Of a stretch of 44,822 nt of DNA, positions 7,411 to 14,916 are shown one piece after another (the stretch's first letter is position 1; every line of letters begins with the position of its first letter). The stretch lies in NCBI GenBank assembly GCA_022777455.1, contig JALFGI010000341.1, positions 1 through 44,822 of the forward strand, in the 5' to 3' direction. The stretch is from Clostridiales bacterium (GTDB lineage: Bacteria; Bacillota_A; Clostridia; Oscillospirales; Oscillospiraceae). The position numbers and the translations under genes are program-made. The notes beneath the pieces were generated by a model that was not told the DNA's origin, did no database searches, and saw only the letters and a list, made by a program, of their open reading frames with translations.

Positions 7411-9789
7411 ATGTCTGAACTATATGATAAATCCCTGATCAAGCTGGAGCTGGATCAGGTGCTTTCGCTGCTGGCGGAATGTGCCGGAAGCCAGGGCGGA
7501 AAGGAGAGCTGCCTTCAGCTCCGTCCCACCTCCGATTTGGAAGAGGTGGAGCTGCTGCTCCGGCAGACAACGGCAGCCTCCGACCTGTGCACCAAAAAGG
7601 GAAATCCTGTTTTTTCCAATGTGTGCGATGTGTCCGCCAGCCTGGAGCGAGCGGACCGGGGCGGCAGCCTGCAGCCCAAGGAGCTGCTCACCATTGCCGG
7701 CGTCCTCCGCTGCGCCAGAACCATCAAGGGTTATGTGTCGGAGGATGACAAGGCCACGGTGCTGGATGCTTTGTTCAACGGGCTGACCCCCAATAAGTAT
7801 CTGGAAGATCGAATTTTCGGTGCCATTCTTTCTGAGGAAGAAATCGCTGATACCGCCTCTGCGGAACTGGCGGATATCCGCCGCCATATGCGCATTCAGG
7901 CCGGAAAAATCCGGGACAGCTTGCAAAAGGTTATTTCCTCTCCGGCTTACAGCAAGTTCCTTCGGGAACCCATCATCACCATCCGTCAGGGACGGTATGT
8001 GGTCCCTGTGAAATCCGAATGCAAAAACGATGTGCCGGGCCTTGTCCATGATGTCTCCGCCACCGGTTCCACCTACTTTGTGGAGCCTATGTCCGCGGTG
8101 AATGCCAACAACGCTCTGCGGGAGCTGGAACTCAAGGAGAAAAAGGAGATCGAGCGGATTCTGGCCGAGCTGTCCAGTGAAGCTGCCGCCCATGCCGAGG
8201 ACATCAATTTGGACTACACCTTGCTGGTGCAGCTGGATGTGATTTTTGCCAAAGCAAAGCTGGCCTACAGAATGCGGGCCTGGGCCCCCATCATGAATGA
8301 CACCGGTAAGGTGGAGCTTCGCAATGCCCGCCACCCGCTGATTGATCCCAAGAAGGTGGTGCCCATCTCTCTGCGGCTGGGCTCCGACTTTGATACCATG
8401 ATCATTACAGGCCCCAACACCGGCGGCAAAACCGTCACCCTGAAAACCATCGGTCTGCTGACCCTGATGGCGGAGTGTGGCCTCCACGTTCCTGCCGGAG
8501 ACGGAAGCGTTCTTTCCACCTTTGATGCGATCCTGGCGGACATCGGCGACGAGCAGTCCATTGCCCAGAGCCTGTCCACCTTCTCCAGCCATATGAGAAC
8601 CATTGTGGACGTGGTGGAGCAGTGCGATGACCGTACGTTGGTCCTTTATGACGAGCTGGGTGCCGGCACCGACCCGGCGGAGGGCGCAGCGTTGGCCATT
8701 GCCCTGATTGAATTCAGCCGGAAGATGGGCAGCCGGGTGGTGGCCACCACCCATTATGCCGAGCTCAAGCTCTACGCCATGCGTACCCAGGGAGTCATCA
8801 ACGCCTCCTGCGAGTTCGACGTGGAAACACTGCAGCCCACCTATAAGCTGCTTATCGGAATCCCTGGTAAGTCCAATGCTTTTGCCATTTCCAGAAAGCT
8901 GGGATTGTCGGAGGAGATTCTGAAGGAAGCCAGCGATCTGGTGGGTAAAAGCGACAAGGACTTTGAGGATGTGCTTTCCCAGCTGGAGCAGCAACGCCAG
9001 CAGATGGAAAGCGCCCGCTACGAGGCGGAACGGCTGAAGCAGGAGACTGCCAAAATCAAGCAGCAGAGTGAAGAGTACCAGGCCCAGCTTCGCAAGGAAA
9101 AGGAAAAGGCTATGGAGGCCGCCCGCCGGGAGGCCCAGGGAATTATTGACGAGGCCCGTGCCGCGGCAAACCTTGCCTCCGAAGAGCTGAAGGCTTTGCG
9201 CAAGCAGCTCCAGGACAGCGCCGACACCACCGGCATCAACCAGCGACAGTCAGAGCTTCGGCGGGCTCTGAATGAGACGGAGGACCGCATCCGGGCAAAC
9301 CAGCCCGAAAAGGCCCGGCCCCAACCCACCCGGGGCATCCTGGTGGGGGACACTGTGGAGCTATTGAAGCTGGGAATGAAGGCCAGCGTCCTTGCAATTA
9401 ACAAAGACGGCACCTACCAGCTCCAGGCCGGCATTATGAAGCTTACTGCCAAGCCGGACGAGGTGTATCTTCTGGAAAACGAAAATCCCTACAAGGCGAA
9501 AGGCGGACGTCCTGCCCACTCCGGCCGGGAGATGAAAATGGCCGCCATGTCCTCCGAGATCGATTTGCGTGGCATGGATACGGTGGAAGCGATCTGTGTG
9601 CTGGACCGGTATATGGACGAGGCCATGCGGGCAAAGCTGGCTTCCGTGCGGATTATTCACGGCAAGGGAACCGGCGCACTGCGCCAGGCGGTTCACCAGT
9701 CTCTGAAACGCAACAAGTTCGTGAAGAAATTCCGCCTGGGCGTCTACGGAGAAGGAGAAGACGGCGTGACCATTGCGGAATTTGCATAA
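7411..9789 (+). CDS. mutS2: MutS2 family ATPase/endonuclease with Smr domain
   Basis: This 792-residue protein has the family architecture: core and lever helices, a MutS ATPase with Walker A GPNTGGKT (about 334-341) and Walker B LYDELGAGTDPAEG, a long coiled coil (about 510-620), a KOW-like segment (GDTVELLKLGMKASV) and a C-terminal Smr domain (IDLRGMDTVEA, then IIHGKGTGALR). It lacks the mismatch-binding domain of MutS. Known activities are suppression of homologous recombination and, in Bacillus, splitting of collided ribosomes. The latter fits the ribosome-linked genes upstream in the operon. It is the last gene of the operon. A hairpin follows at 9801-9826. Confidence 0.96.
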   Translation: MSELYDKSLIKLELDQVLSLLAECAGSQGGKESCLQLRPTSDLEEVELLLRQTTAASDLCTKKGNPVFSNVCDVSASLERADRGGSLQPKELLTIAGVLRCARTIKGYVSEDDKATVLDALFNGLTPNKYLEDRIFGAILSEEEIADTASAELADIRRHMRIQAGKIRDSLQKVISSPAYSKFLREPIITIRQGRYVVPVKSECKNDVPGLVHDVSATGSTYFVEPMSAVNANNALRELELKEKKEIERILAELSSEAAAHAEDINLDYTLLVQLDVIFAKAKLAYRMRAWAPIMNDTGKVELRNARHPLIDPKKVVPISLRLGSDFDTMIITGPNTGGKTVTLKTIGLLTLMAECGLHVPAGDGSVLSTFDAILADIGDEQSIAQSLSTFSSHMRTIVDVVEQCDDRTLVLYDELGAGTDPAEGAALAIALIEFSRKMGSRVVATTHYAELKLYAMRTQGVINASCEFDVETLQPTYKLLIGIPGKSNAFAISRKLGLSEEILKEASDLVGKSDKDFEDVLSQLEQQRQQMESARYEAERLKQETAKIKQQSEEYQAQLRKEKEKAMEAARREAQGIIDEARAAANLASEELKALRKQLQDSADTTGINQRQSELRRALNETEDRIRANQPEKARPQPTRGILVGDTVELLKLGMKASVLAINKDGTYQLQAGIMKLTAKPDEVYLLENENPYKAKGGRPAHSGREMKMAAMSSEIDLRGMDTVEAICVLDRYMDEAMRAKLASVRIIHGKGTGALRQAVHQSLKRNKFVKKFRLGVYGEGEDGVTIAEFA

Positions 9790-9800
9790 AGAATACGGGA

Positions 9801-9826
9801 CAATCCTGCTGTAAAAAGCAGGATTG
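9801..9826 (+). terminator. Hairpin after mutS2, weak terminator candidate
   Basis: A perfect 10-bp stem (9801-9810 with 9817-9826) closes a 6-nt loop just behind the mutS2 stop. No continuous T tract follows immediately, so it may be a weak terminator or an mRNA 3'-end stabiliser rather than a full stop. Confidence 0.5.
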
Positions 9827-9877
9827 TGGAAAGTTGCACAAAATTTTTCCGCTTTGTGCAATACGTCTGAAAATTGG

Positions 9878-9905
9878 TTGACTTTTTCGGTAAAAATGGT
9901 ATTAT
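9878..9905 (+). promoter_or_regulatory. Sigma-A type promoter for the HPr-like gene
   Basis: TTGACT (9878-9883) and TATTAT (9900-9905) are separated by 16 bp, about 50 bp upstream of the start at 9958. The gene therefore has its own transcription unit separate from mutS2. Confidence 0.7.
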
Positions 9906-9957
9906 GTAGGTAGATTCATTGCGTTCGTTTGGGCGTAGTGCAAAGGAGTGTATGGAA

Positions 9958-10218
9958 ATGTTCAACAAAGAAGTTGTTGTGCGCTGTGAATCCGGCCTGC
10001 ACAACAGACAGGCTACCTACTTCGTACAGAAGGCCAATGAGTTTGAAAGCAGCATTTGGCTGGAGTCCGAGAGCCGCAAGATGAATGCCAAGAGCTTGCT
10101 TGGTATTATGTCCCTGGGGATTGTCACCGGTACCACGGTTACCCTGAGCGCTGTCGGTCCCGATGCTGAGGCTGCTGTGAATGCACTGGAAGCTCTGCTC
10201 CAGCGGGACGTTTACTGA
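9958..10218 (+). CDS. HPr-family phosphocarrier protein with atypical active-site context
   Basis: This 86-residue HPr-fold protein keeps both regulatory residues of Firmicute HPr: His15, the site phosphorylated by enzyme I, and Ser46, the HPr kinase site. The active-site loop reads GLHNRQAT instead of the usual GLHARPAT, so residues 16 and 18 are Asn and Gln. That may weaken PTS phosphotransfer and suggests a regulatory paralog, comparable in idea to Crh (which has Gln15), rather than the main HPr. This is inference. GGAG sits upstream of the ATG at 9958. The frame extends upstream to 9919, but the HPr homology begins at MFNKEVVV. It lies between mutS2 and uvrC, with no PTS genes nearby. Confidence 0.88.
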   Translation: MFNKEVVVRCESGLHNRQATYFVQKANEFESSIWLESESRKMNAKSLLGIMSLGIVTGTTVTLSAVGPDAEAAVNALEALLQRDVY

Positions 10219-10282
10219 TTTTACGTAGGAGACTCCGGCGCGGCTTATGACCCATCCGCCTGTTCCGGAGCGTTCCTCAATT

Positions 10283-10324
10283 GACCGCCTCAATGCCAAA
10301 AGCTGCATGGGGCGGTCCTTTTTT
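10283..10324 (+). terminator. Intrinsic terminator after the HPr-like gene
   Basis: The stem GACCGCC/GGCGGTC (10283-10289 and 10311-10317), extended by an inner ATGC/GCAT pairing, is followed by CTTTTTT. The uvrC ribosome binding site begins directly after the T run, so some read-through must serve uvrC or uvrC uses an unseen promoter. Confidence 0.85.
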
Positions 10325-10335
10325 GGAGTTTGAAC

Positions 10336-12156
10336 ATGACCTTTGATGAACTGAAGGAGAAAGCACTTTCTCTGCCCTATGCGCCGGGCGTGTATATCAT
10401 GCGGGACAAAACCGACAAGGTCATCTATGTCGGCAAAGCGAAAAAACTGAAGAACCGGGTCAGCCAGTACTTTCAGGACACGGCTTCCCATACACCGAAA
10501 ACCCGCATCATGGTAAGTAAAATCCATCATTTTGACGTGATTGTGGCCGCCAGTGAATTTGAGGCGCTGGTGCTGGAATGCTCTCTGATCAAGCGGTATA
10601 TGCCCAAGTACAACATCCTCCTGAAGGATGATAAGGGCTATCCCTACCTTCGCCTGAATATGAAGGAGGTTTATCCCCGAATCACGCTGGTGAGCAAAAT
10701 CGCGGATGATGGTGCCCATTATTACGGTCCTTTCGGCAGCCGGGGCGTGACTCACGATGTCCTGGAGGCGGTGCAGCACACCCTGAAGCTTCCCACCTGC
10801 AGCAAGGAGTTTCCTCGGGATGTGGGTAAGGAGCGCCCCTGCCTCAATTACCATATGAACCAGTGTGCCGGTTGGTGCCAGCCAAGCAAAACCTGCACCG
10901 AATACCGCCAGACCATGGAGCAGGCCAGACAGCTGCTCTCCGGAAACTACAAGTCCGTGGCGGAGCAGATCAAGGCGCAGATGATCCAAGCTGCCGATCA
11001 TCTGGAGTTCGAGTTGGCCGCCACCCTGCGGGACAGGTTGAACGCCGTGGAAGCTTTGGGACAAAAGCAGCTGGTGACGGCGGGTACTCTGGCGGATACG
11101 GATGTGGTGGGCTATGGCCAGACCGAGGTGAAGGCCTGCTTTGCAGTGCTCCATTTCAGCAACGGCAATCTGCTGGATAAGGAATATGAGGTTTTCCCCA
11201 CCCCCGACGATCGGGAAGAGGCGGTCTCCAGCCTGATGAAGCAGTACTACCTCAGCCGTGGCTTTGCCCCGAAACATGTCCTGCTTCCTTTCGAGTTGGA
11301 GGATGGGGAGTTGTTCTCCCAGCTGATGGAGCAGCAGTATGGCAGAAGCTCCAAGCTTCACGTTCCCCAGCGGGGAGACAATGTGCGCCTGGTGGAGCTG
11401 GCCTGCAAAAATGCCTTTGAGGAAGCTCAGCGGGTGACGGACAAGGAGGAACGCAATCAGGCAATTCTGGTTCTTCTTGGAAAAATGCTGAATATTCCCA
11501 TCCCAAAACGGATAGAATCCTTTGATATTTCCAACATCTCCGGCACGGACATCGTTGCCAGCATGGTGGTTTTTCAGGATGGAAAGCCCTTCAAAAGCGA
11601 CTACAAGCGCTTCAAGCTGGAAGGCCTTTCCAACCAAGATGACTATGCTTCCATGCACCAGGTAGTGAAGCGGCGTTTTTCCCACTACAAGGCAGGGGAC
11701 AAGGGCTTCGATGCTGCCCCGGACTTGCTGCTGATCGACGGCGGTATCAACCACGCCAAGGTGGCCCAAAGCGCGTTGGAGGAGCTGGGATTGTCTTTTC
11801 CTGTGTTCGGCATGGTGAAGGATGACCGCCACCGTACCCGTGCCCTGGTCACCACTGAAGCGCAGGAGATTTCTATCGATACCAATCAGGCGATTTTTGC
11901 TTTGATCGGTACCATTCAGGAGGAAACCCACCGCTTTGCCATCACCTTCCATCGCCAGCTGCGCAGCAAACGTCTGCGCTACTCGGAGCTGGATGGGATT
12001 CCCGGCATTGGACCGAAGCGGAAGCAGGAGCTGCTGCGTCAGTTCAAATCCATCAAAGCCATCAGCCAGGCGACGGTTCCGGAGTTAGAGCGGTTGCTGC
12101 CAAAGGATGCGGCCCTGGCGGTGTATCAACATTTTCATCAGAACCCGGAAGGATAA
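10336..12156 (+). CDS. uvrC: Excinuclease ABC subunit C
   Basis: This 606-residue protein starts with a GIY-YIG nuclease domain (APGVYIMRD, then VIYVGKAKKL), has a UVR motif region (about 200-235), the RNase H-like C-terminal nuclease domain (SFDISNISGTDIVASMVVF, about 395-413, and LLIDGG) and a terminal helix-hairpin-helix pair (IPGIGPKRKQELL). UvrC makes both incisions of nucleotide excision repair after UvrAB damage recognition. The ATG at 10336 has GGAG 7 nt upstream. An in-frame TTG at 10330 is less likely. Complete and typical in length. Confidence 0.97.
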   Translation: MTFDELKEKALSLPYAPGVYIMRDKTDKVIYVGKAKKLKNRVSQYFQDTASHTPKTRIMVSKIHHFDVIVAASEFEALVLECSLIKRYMPKYNILLKDDKGYPYLRLNMKEVYPRITLVSKIADDGAHYYGPFGSRGVTHDVLEAVQHTLKLPTCSKEFPRDVGKERPCLNYHMNQCAGWCQPSKTCTEYRQTMEQARQLLSGNYKSVAEQIKAQMIQAADHLEFELAATLRDRLNAVEALGQKQLVTAGTLADTDVVGYGQTEVKACFAVLHFSNGNLLDKEYEVFPTPDDREEAVSSLMKQYYLSRGFAPKHVLLPFELEDGELFSQLMEQQYGRSSKLHVPQRGDNVRLVELACKNAFEEAQRVTDKEERNQAILVLLGKMLNIPIPKRIESFDISNISGTDIVASMVVFQDGKPFKSDYKRFKLEGLSNQDDYASMHQVVKRRFSHYKAGDKGFDAAPDLLLIDGGINHAKVAQSALEELGLSFPVFGMVKDDRHRTRALVTTEAQEISIDTNQAIFALIGTIQEETHRFAITFHRQLRSKRLRYSELDGIPGIGPKRKQELLRQFKSIKAISQATVPELERLLPKDAALAVYQHFHQNPEG

Positions 12157-12159
12157 TCG

Positions 12160-12238
12160 GCGACCTCTAGAAACTGTTTTTGGATGGTTTGGAAAAAAGA
12201 TCCGCCCAAACCACAAAAGGGCAGTTTTTGAGGTGCGC
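12160..12238 (+). other. Structured intergenic spacer between uvrC and rsmD
   Basis: The 110-bp gap contains a three-part nested inverted repeat: ACCTC/GAGGT (12163-12167 with 12230-12234), AAACTG/CAGTTT (12171-12176 with 12222-12227) and TGGTTTGG/CCAAACCA (12185-12192 with 12206-12213). No T tract follows the innermost stem. It could be an mRNA processing or stability element, or a degenerate terminator. I do not recognise a known RNA family. Confidence 0.45.
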
Positions 12239-12266
12239 AACAGTATCTTCCAGAAAGGAGTACGCC

Positions 12267-12809
12267 ATGCGTGTCATAGCAGGAACAGCCAAGGGAATCC
12301 AGCTGAGTACGCCGGAGGGAATGCAGACCCGCCCCACTACGGATCGGGTCAAAGAGGCGCTGTTCAGCATTGTCCAGTTTGATCTGCCCGGGGCCAGGGT
12401 GCTGGACCTGTTCGGCGGCACCGGCCAGCTGGGAATCGAGGCCATGAGCAGAGGAGCGTCCAAAGCGGTGTTTGTGGATTCCAGACGGGAAGCCTGCCAG
12501 CTGATTCGTTCCAACCTGAAGAAAACCCATTTTGAAGCCCAGGCAGCCGTGGTTCAAAGTGATTATATGGAGTATTTGAACCGGTGCAGGGAACAGTTCG
12601 ATTTGATTCTGCTGGACCCTCCCTATGCGGAGGTTTTTTTGGAAAATGCCATAAAAAGGATAACAGAAATTGACATTTTGCAATCCGGTGGTATAATAGT
12701 CGCGGAGCGTCCTCTGGGCAAGGAGCTTCCCTGGGAATTTGAGGGCTTTTCCCGTTCCAGGGATTACAAGTACGGAAAAATTATACTCACCCTTTACCGT
12801 AAAAGATAA
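12267..12809 (+). CDS. rsmD: 16S rRNA (guanine966-N2)-methyltransferase RsmD
   Basis: This 180-residue SAM-dependent methyltransferase begins MRVIAGTAKGIQL, typical of the family. It has the SAM motif VLDLFGGTGQLGIEAMSRGA (about 46-65) and the catalytic DPPY tetrad in LILLDPPYAEVF (about 111-122). It methylates G966 of 16S rRNA. The ATG at 12267 has AAAGGAG 6 nt upstream, although the frame is open earlier. rsmD-coaD is a standard Firmicute pair (ylbH-ylbI in Bacillus). A consensus promoter for coaD lies inside this gene. Confidence 0.95.
   Translation: MRVIAGTAKGIQLSTPEGMQTRPTTDRVKEALFSIVQFDLPGARVLDLFGGTGQLGIEAMSRGASKAVFVDSRREACQLIRSNLKKTHFEAQAAVVQSDYMEYLNRCREQFDLILLDPPYAEVFLENAIKRITEIDILQSGGIIVAERPLGKELPWEFEGFSRSRDYKYGKIILTLYRKR
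12670..12697 (+). promoter_or_regulatory. Consensus promoter inside rsmD, directed at coaD
   Basis: TTGACA (12670-12675) and TATAAT (12692-12697) are both perfect hexamers, separated by 16 bp, with a TGG extended -10. They lie inside the 3' part of rsmD, about 130 bp before the coaD start. Both hexamers matching by chance inside GC-rich coding DNA is unlikely, so coaD and the coiled-coil gene probably have an independent promoter. Confidence 0.7.
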
Positions 12810-12827
12810 GGAAAAAATGGATATAAT

Positions 12828-13310
12828 ATGAAAACAGCAGTTTATCCTGGCAGCTTTGATCCGATCACCAGCGGACATCTGAACATCATCCGCCGCGCTG
12901 CCAATATTTTTGATAAGCTTATTGTCTGTGTAATGGTAAACGCGGGCAAAAATCCCATGTTCACACTGGAAGAACGGGAGGAGTTGATCCGCCGGGTCAC
13001 TCTGGACCTGCCCAATGTGGAGGTGGATTGTTCCAACGAGCTTCTGGCGGACTATGCCCGCAGGCGGGGAAGCTGTGTGATCGTGAAGGGACTTCGCGCC
13101 GGTTCCGACTTTGAAAATGAGTTTCAGATGGCACTGGTCAATCGGAAGATTAACCCCGAGCTGGACACCATGTTCCTCACCGCCGACAGTCAGTATATGT
13201 ATCTGAGTTCCAGCATGGTGAAGGAGCTGGGACACTATGGAGCGGAGCTGTCCGACTTTTTGCCGGAAGAGATCATTCCGGATTTTCGCAGGAAATTAGG
13301 GAAGCTGTGA
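12828..13310 (+). CDS. coaD: Phosphopantetheine adenylyltransferase
   Basis: This 160-residue nucleotidyltransferase has the GSFDPITSGHLNII signature (residues 7-20) with the TxGH-type ATP-binding motif, KGLRAGSDFENEFQMA in the middle, and the SSSMVKEL segment near the C terminus. It converts 4'-phosphopantetheine and ATP to dephospho-CoA, the penultimate step of CoA synthesis. It follows rsmD by 18 bp and has a likely promoter inside rsmD. Confidence 0.97.
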   Translation: MKTAVYPGSFDPITSGHLNIIRRAANIFDKLIVCVMVNAGKNPMFTLEEREELIRRVTLDLPNVEVDCSNELLADYARRRGSCVIVKGLRAGSDFENEFQMALVNRKINPELDTMFLTADSQYMYLSSSMVKELGHYGAELSDFLPEEIIPDFRRKLGKL

Positions 13311-13364
13311 TTGAACGACTTTTCGGCGCTTCCCAAGGCAAATATAAAATTTGGAGGATTTATC

Positions 13365-13868
13365 ATGAGTAACAATACAGAAGATATCATCGGCACATTG
13401 TATGATATGGTCCAGGACGCACGTTCCATGCCCCTGGCTGCGGACAAGTGCATTCTGGAAAGAGATCGGGTTCTGGACCTGCTGGATGAGATTATCTCCC
13501 AGCTGCCTGCCGAAATCAAGCAGTCCCGTACCATCGTGGAGTCCCGCAACGAGCTGATCAGCCAGGCCCGCCGGGAAGCGGAGGCCATTCTGCGCCAGGC
13601 CCAGGAGCAGGCCAATGAGCTGGTTTCCAAGGAAGAAATCTACAAGGAAGCCAAAAAGCGCAGCGAAGAGCTGGTGGCCCAGACCCAGGGGCAGATCAGC
13701 CAGCTTCGCAAAGCCTGCAACGATTACATGGAAGAGTCCCTCCGCCGCACGGAGGAGACCATTTCCCAGGCTCTGCACGAGGTTCAGGATACCCGTATGA
13801 AATTCCTTGCCGTTACCGAATCCCAGGAGCAGCGCAAGTCGATGCCAAATGTGGATGTGGATATGTAA
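13365..13868 (+). CDS. Coiled-coil hypothetical protein (ATP synthase b/E-subunit-like helix)
   Basis: This 167-residue, highly charged and mostly helical protein is rich in Glu, Gln, Arg and Ala, with long heptad-like runs (about 45-150) such as ARREAEAILRQAQEQANELV. It has no signal peptide or membrane segment. Similar proteins behind coaD in Clostridia are often labelled ATPase or V-type H subunit-like because of the coiled coil, but no ATPase motif is present. A structural or scaffold role is possible. The function is not inferable. GGAGG at 13353-13357 lies 7 nt before the ATG. Confidence 0.7.
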   Translation: MSNNTEDIIGTLYDMVQDARSMPLAADKCILERDRVLDLLDEIISQLPAEIKQSRTIVESRNELISQARREAEAILRQAQEQANELVSKEEIYKEAKKRSEELVAQTQGQISQLRKACNDYMEESLRRTEETISQALHEVQDTRMKFLAVTESQEQRKSMPNVDVDM

Positions 13869-13914
13869 CACGATTCCTTGGATAATCATTCGAAACAAGA
13901 ATCAGTATAAAAAT

Positions 13915-13955
13915 GTGGCCGCTCTGCCAGTCGGAGCGGCCACTGTTTTATTTAT
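13915..13955 (+). terminator. Bidirectional intrinsic terminator
   Basis: A perfect 10-bp GC-rich stem, GTGGCCGCTC with GAGCGGCCAC (13915-13924 and 13934-13943), is followed on the plus strand by TGTTTTATTTAT. On the minus strand it is followed by ATTTTTA. It ends both the coaD unit and the convergent Cys-rich gene, whose last codons touch the plus-strand T tract. Confidence 0.9.
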
Positions 13956-14776
13956 CCGTCCTCGTCCTGACAGCCCTCGTGCTTGCTGTCGCACCCTCTG
14001 GGGGTAAACTGGGAGGCAGGGAAGGGGATTCTGCTGAACATTTCGCAAGGGTCTTCCGTGCAGCCGGGGTTGTCGCAGCATTCCTTGGTGGGGATGCTGT
14101 AGTCCATCACGGGAACGATCAGCTGGGCATCCCGCTCCAGCCGGATGATGGAAAACTGGCCCAGGGTAACGAAAAGCCTTCTGCTGTCCGGGCAGATGTT
14201 CAGCTCTTCGTCAAACATTCTGCGTACGCCGTCCGGCACCTGAACGGGTGCGGCTTCCTTGCAGCTGCAGTCGCCGGGGTCACGCACCCGGGAACTGAGG
14301 ACCATGGGATCCAGCACTTCCACCACGGCGGTGGGGCGATTGGCGTAGCTCCTGGTCATACCGTCGGGACCGTAGAGGCGGGTGTCGCTTCTGTAGATGT
14401 GGGCGCAGCTGTCCTCGCCGCACAAAACTGCCCGTTTGCTGAAAACGGCCAGGCCGTACAGGGTTGCGGGACGGGCGGATCCGACAACGGTATCGGCGAT
14501 GATCCGGTAGTAAAAGGTGACATCGATGCAGTAGTGGTTCCGGTCAAAAGCCACCGGTTCCACATCGATATACGTACTGATCAGCTCCGCACACCGGACT
14601 CTCGTTCCGGCGCTGCTGTTCAGAAGTGCCTGGGAGCTGGCGGTGAGGTACACGGGCAAATCCTCTATGCAGTCCTTGTCGCGGCAGGAATCCGTGATTT
14701 TTCGGGTGTGAATTGACATGGCCTGGCGCAGATCATCCGGATCACAGCGCAGGATGTCCTGGCATTTGTCTGACAT
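13952..14776 (-). CDS. Cysteine-rich conserved hypothetical protein
   Basis: This protein of about 274 residues is soluble in appearance, with no signal peptide or clear membrane segment. It has about 14-15 cysteines in pairs and clusters, for example KCQDILRC, SCRDKDC, CSC, and a C-terminal group ECCDNPGCTEDPC. A central beta-rich segment (DRNHYCIDVTFYYRII) is flanked by basic residues. The Cys pattern and the DVTFYYRI strand recall spore-envelope proteins. The host clearly sporulates, but I recognise no named family, so a coat or exosporium role is only a guess. The start at 14776 is chosen because AGGAGGGA lies about 6 nt upstream. The frame continues to 14803. Confidence 0.65.
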   Translation of the reverse strand: MSDKCQDILRCDPDDLRQAMSIHTRKITDSCRDKDCIEDLPVYLTASSQALLNSSAGTRVRCAELISTYIDVEPVAFDRNHYCIDVTFYYRIIADTVVGSARPATLYGLAVFSKRAVLCGEDSCAHIYRSDTRLYGPDGMTRSYANRPTAVVEVLDPMVLSSRVRDPGDCSCKEAAPVQVPDGVRRMFDEELNICPDSRRLFVTLGQFSIIRLERDAQLIVPVMDYSIPTKECCDNPGCTEDPCEMFSRIPFPASQFTPRGCDSKHEGCQDEDG

Positions 14777-14871
14777 GGGAATCCCTCCTGAAAACGTGTT
14801 CACATAAGCTGCAACCGCTTATAAGACAGTTTATGCTTCGGAATCCTTCCTGTGCACCGCGCTTTCATATC

Positions 14872-14908
14872 AAAAAAGGGGCTGTCTCACGCGGGTGAAA
14901 CAGCCCCT
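14872..14908 (-). terminator. Intrinsic terminator of galM
   Basis: A GC-rich stem pairs AGGGGCTGT (14877-14885) with ACAGCCCCT (14900-14908), extended by TCAC/GTGA. Read on the minus strand it is followed by TTTTTT. It lies just behind the galM stop. Confidence 0.9.
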
Positions 14909-14916
14909 GAAGGTGT

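Noticed and set aside
10229..10276. CTCCGG/CCGGAG inverted repeat after the HPr-like gene
   Set aside because: The stem is short with a long loop and stands just before a much better terminator. It is not needed to explain the region.
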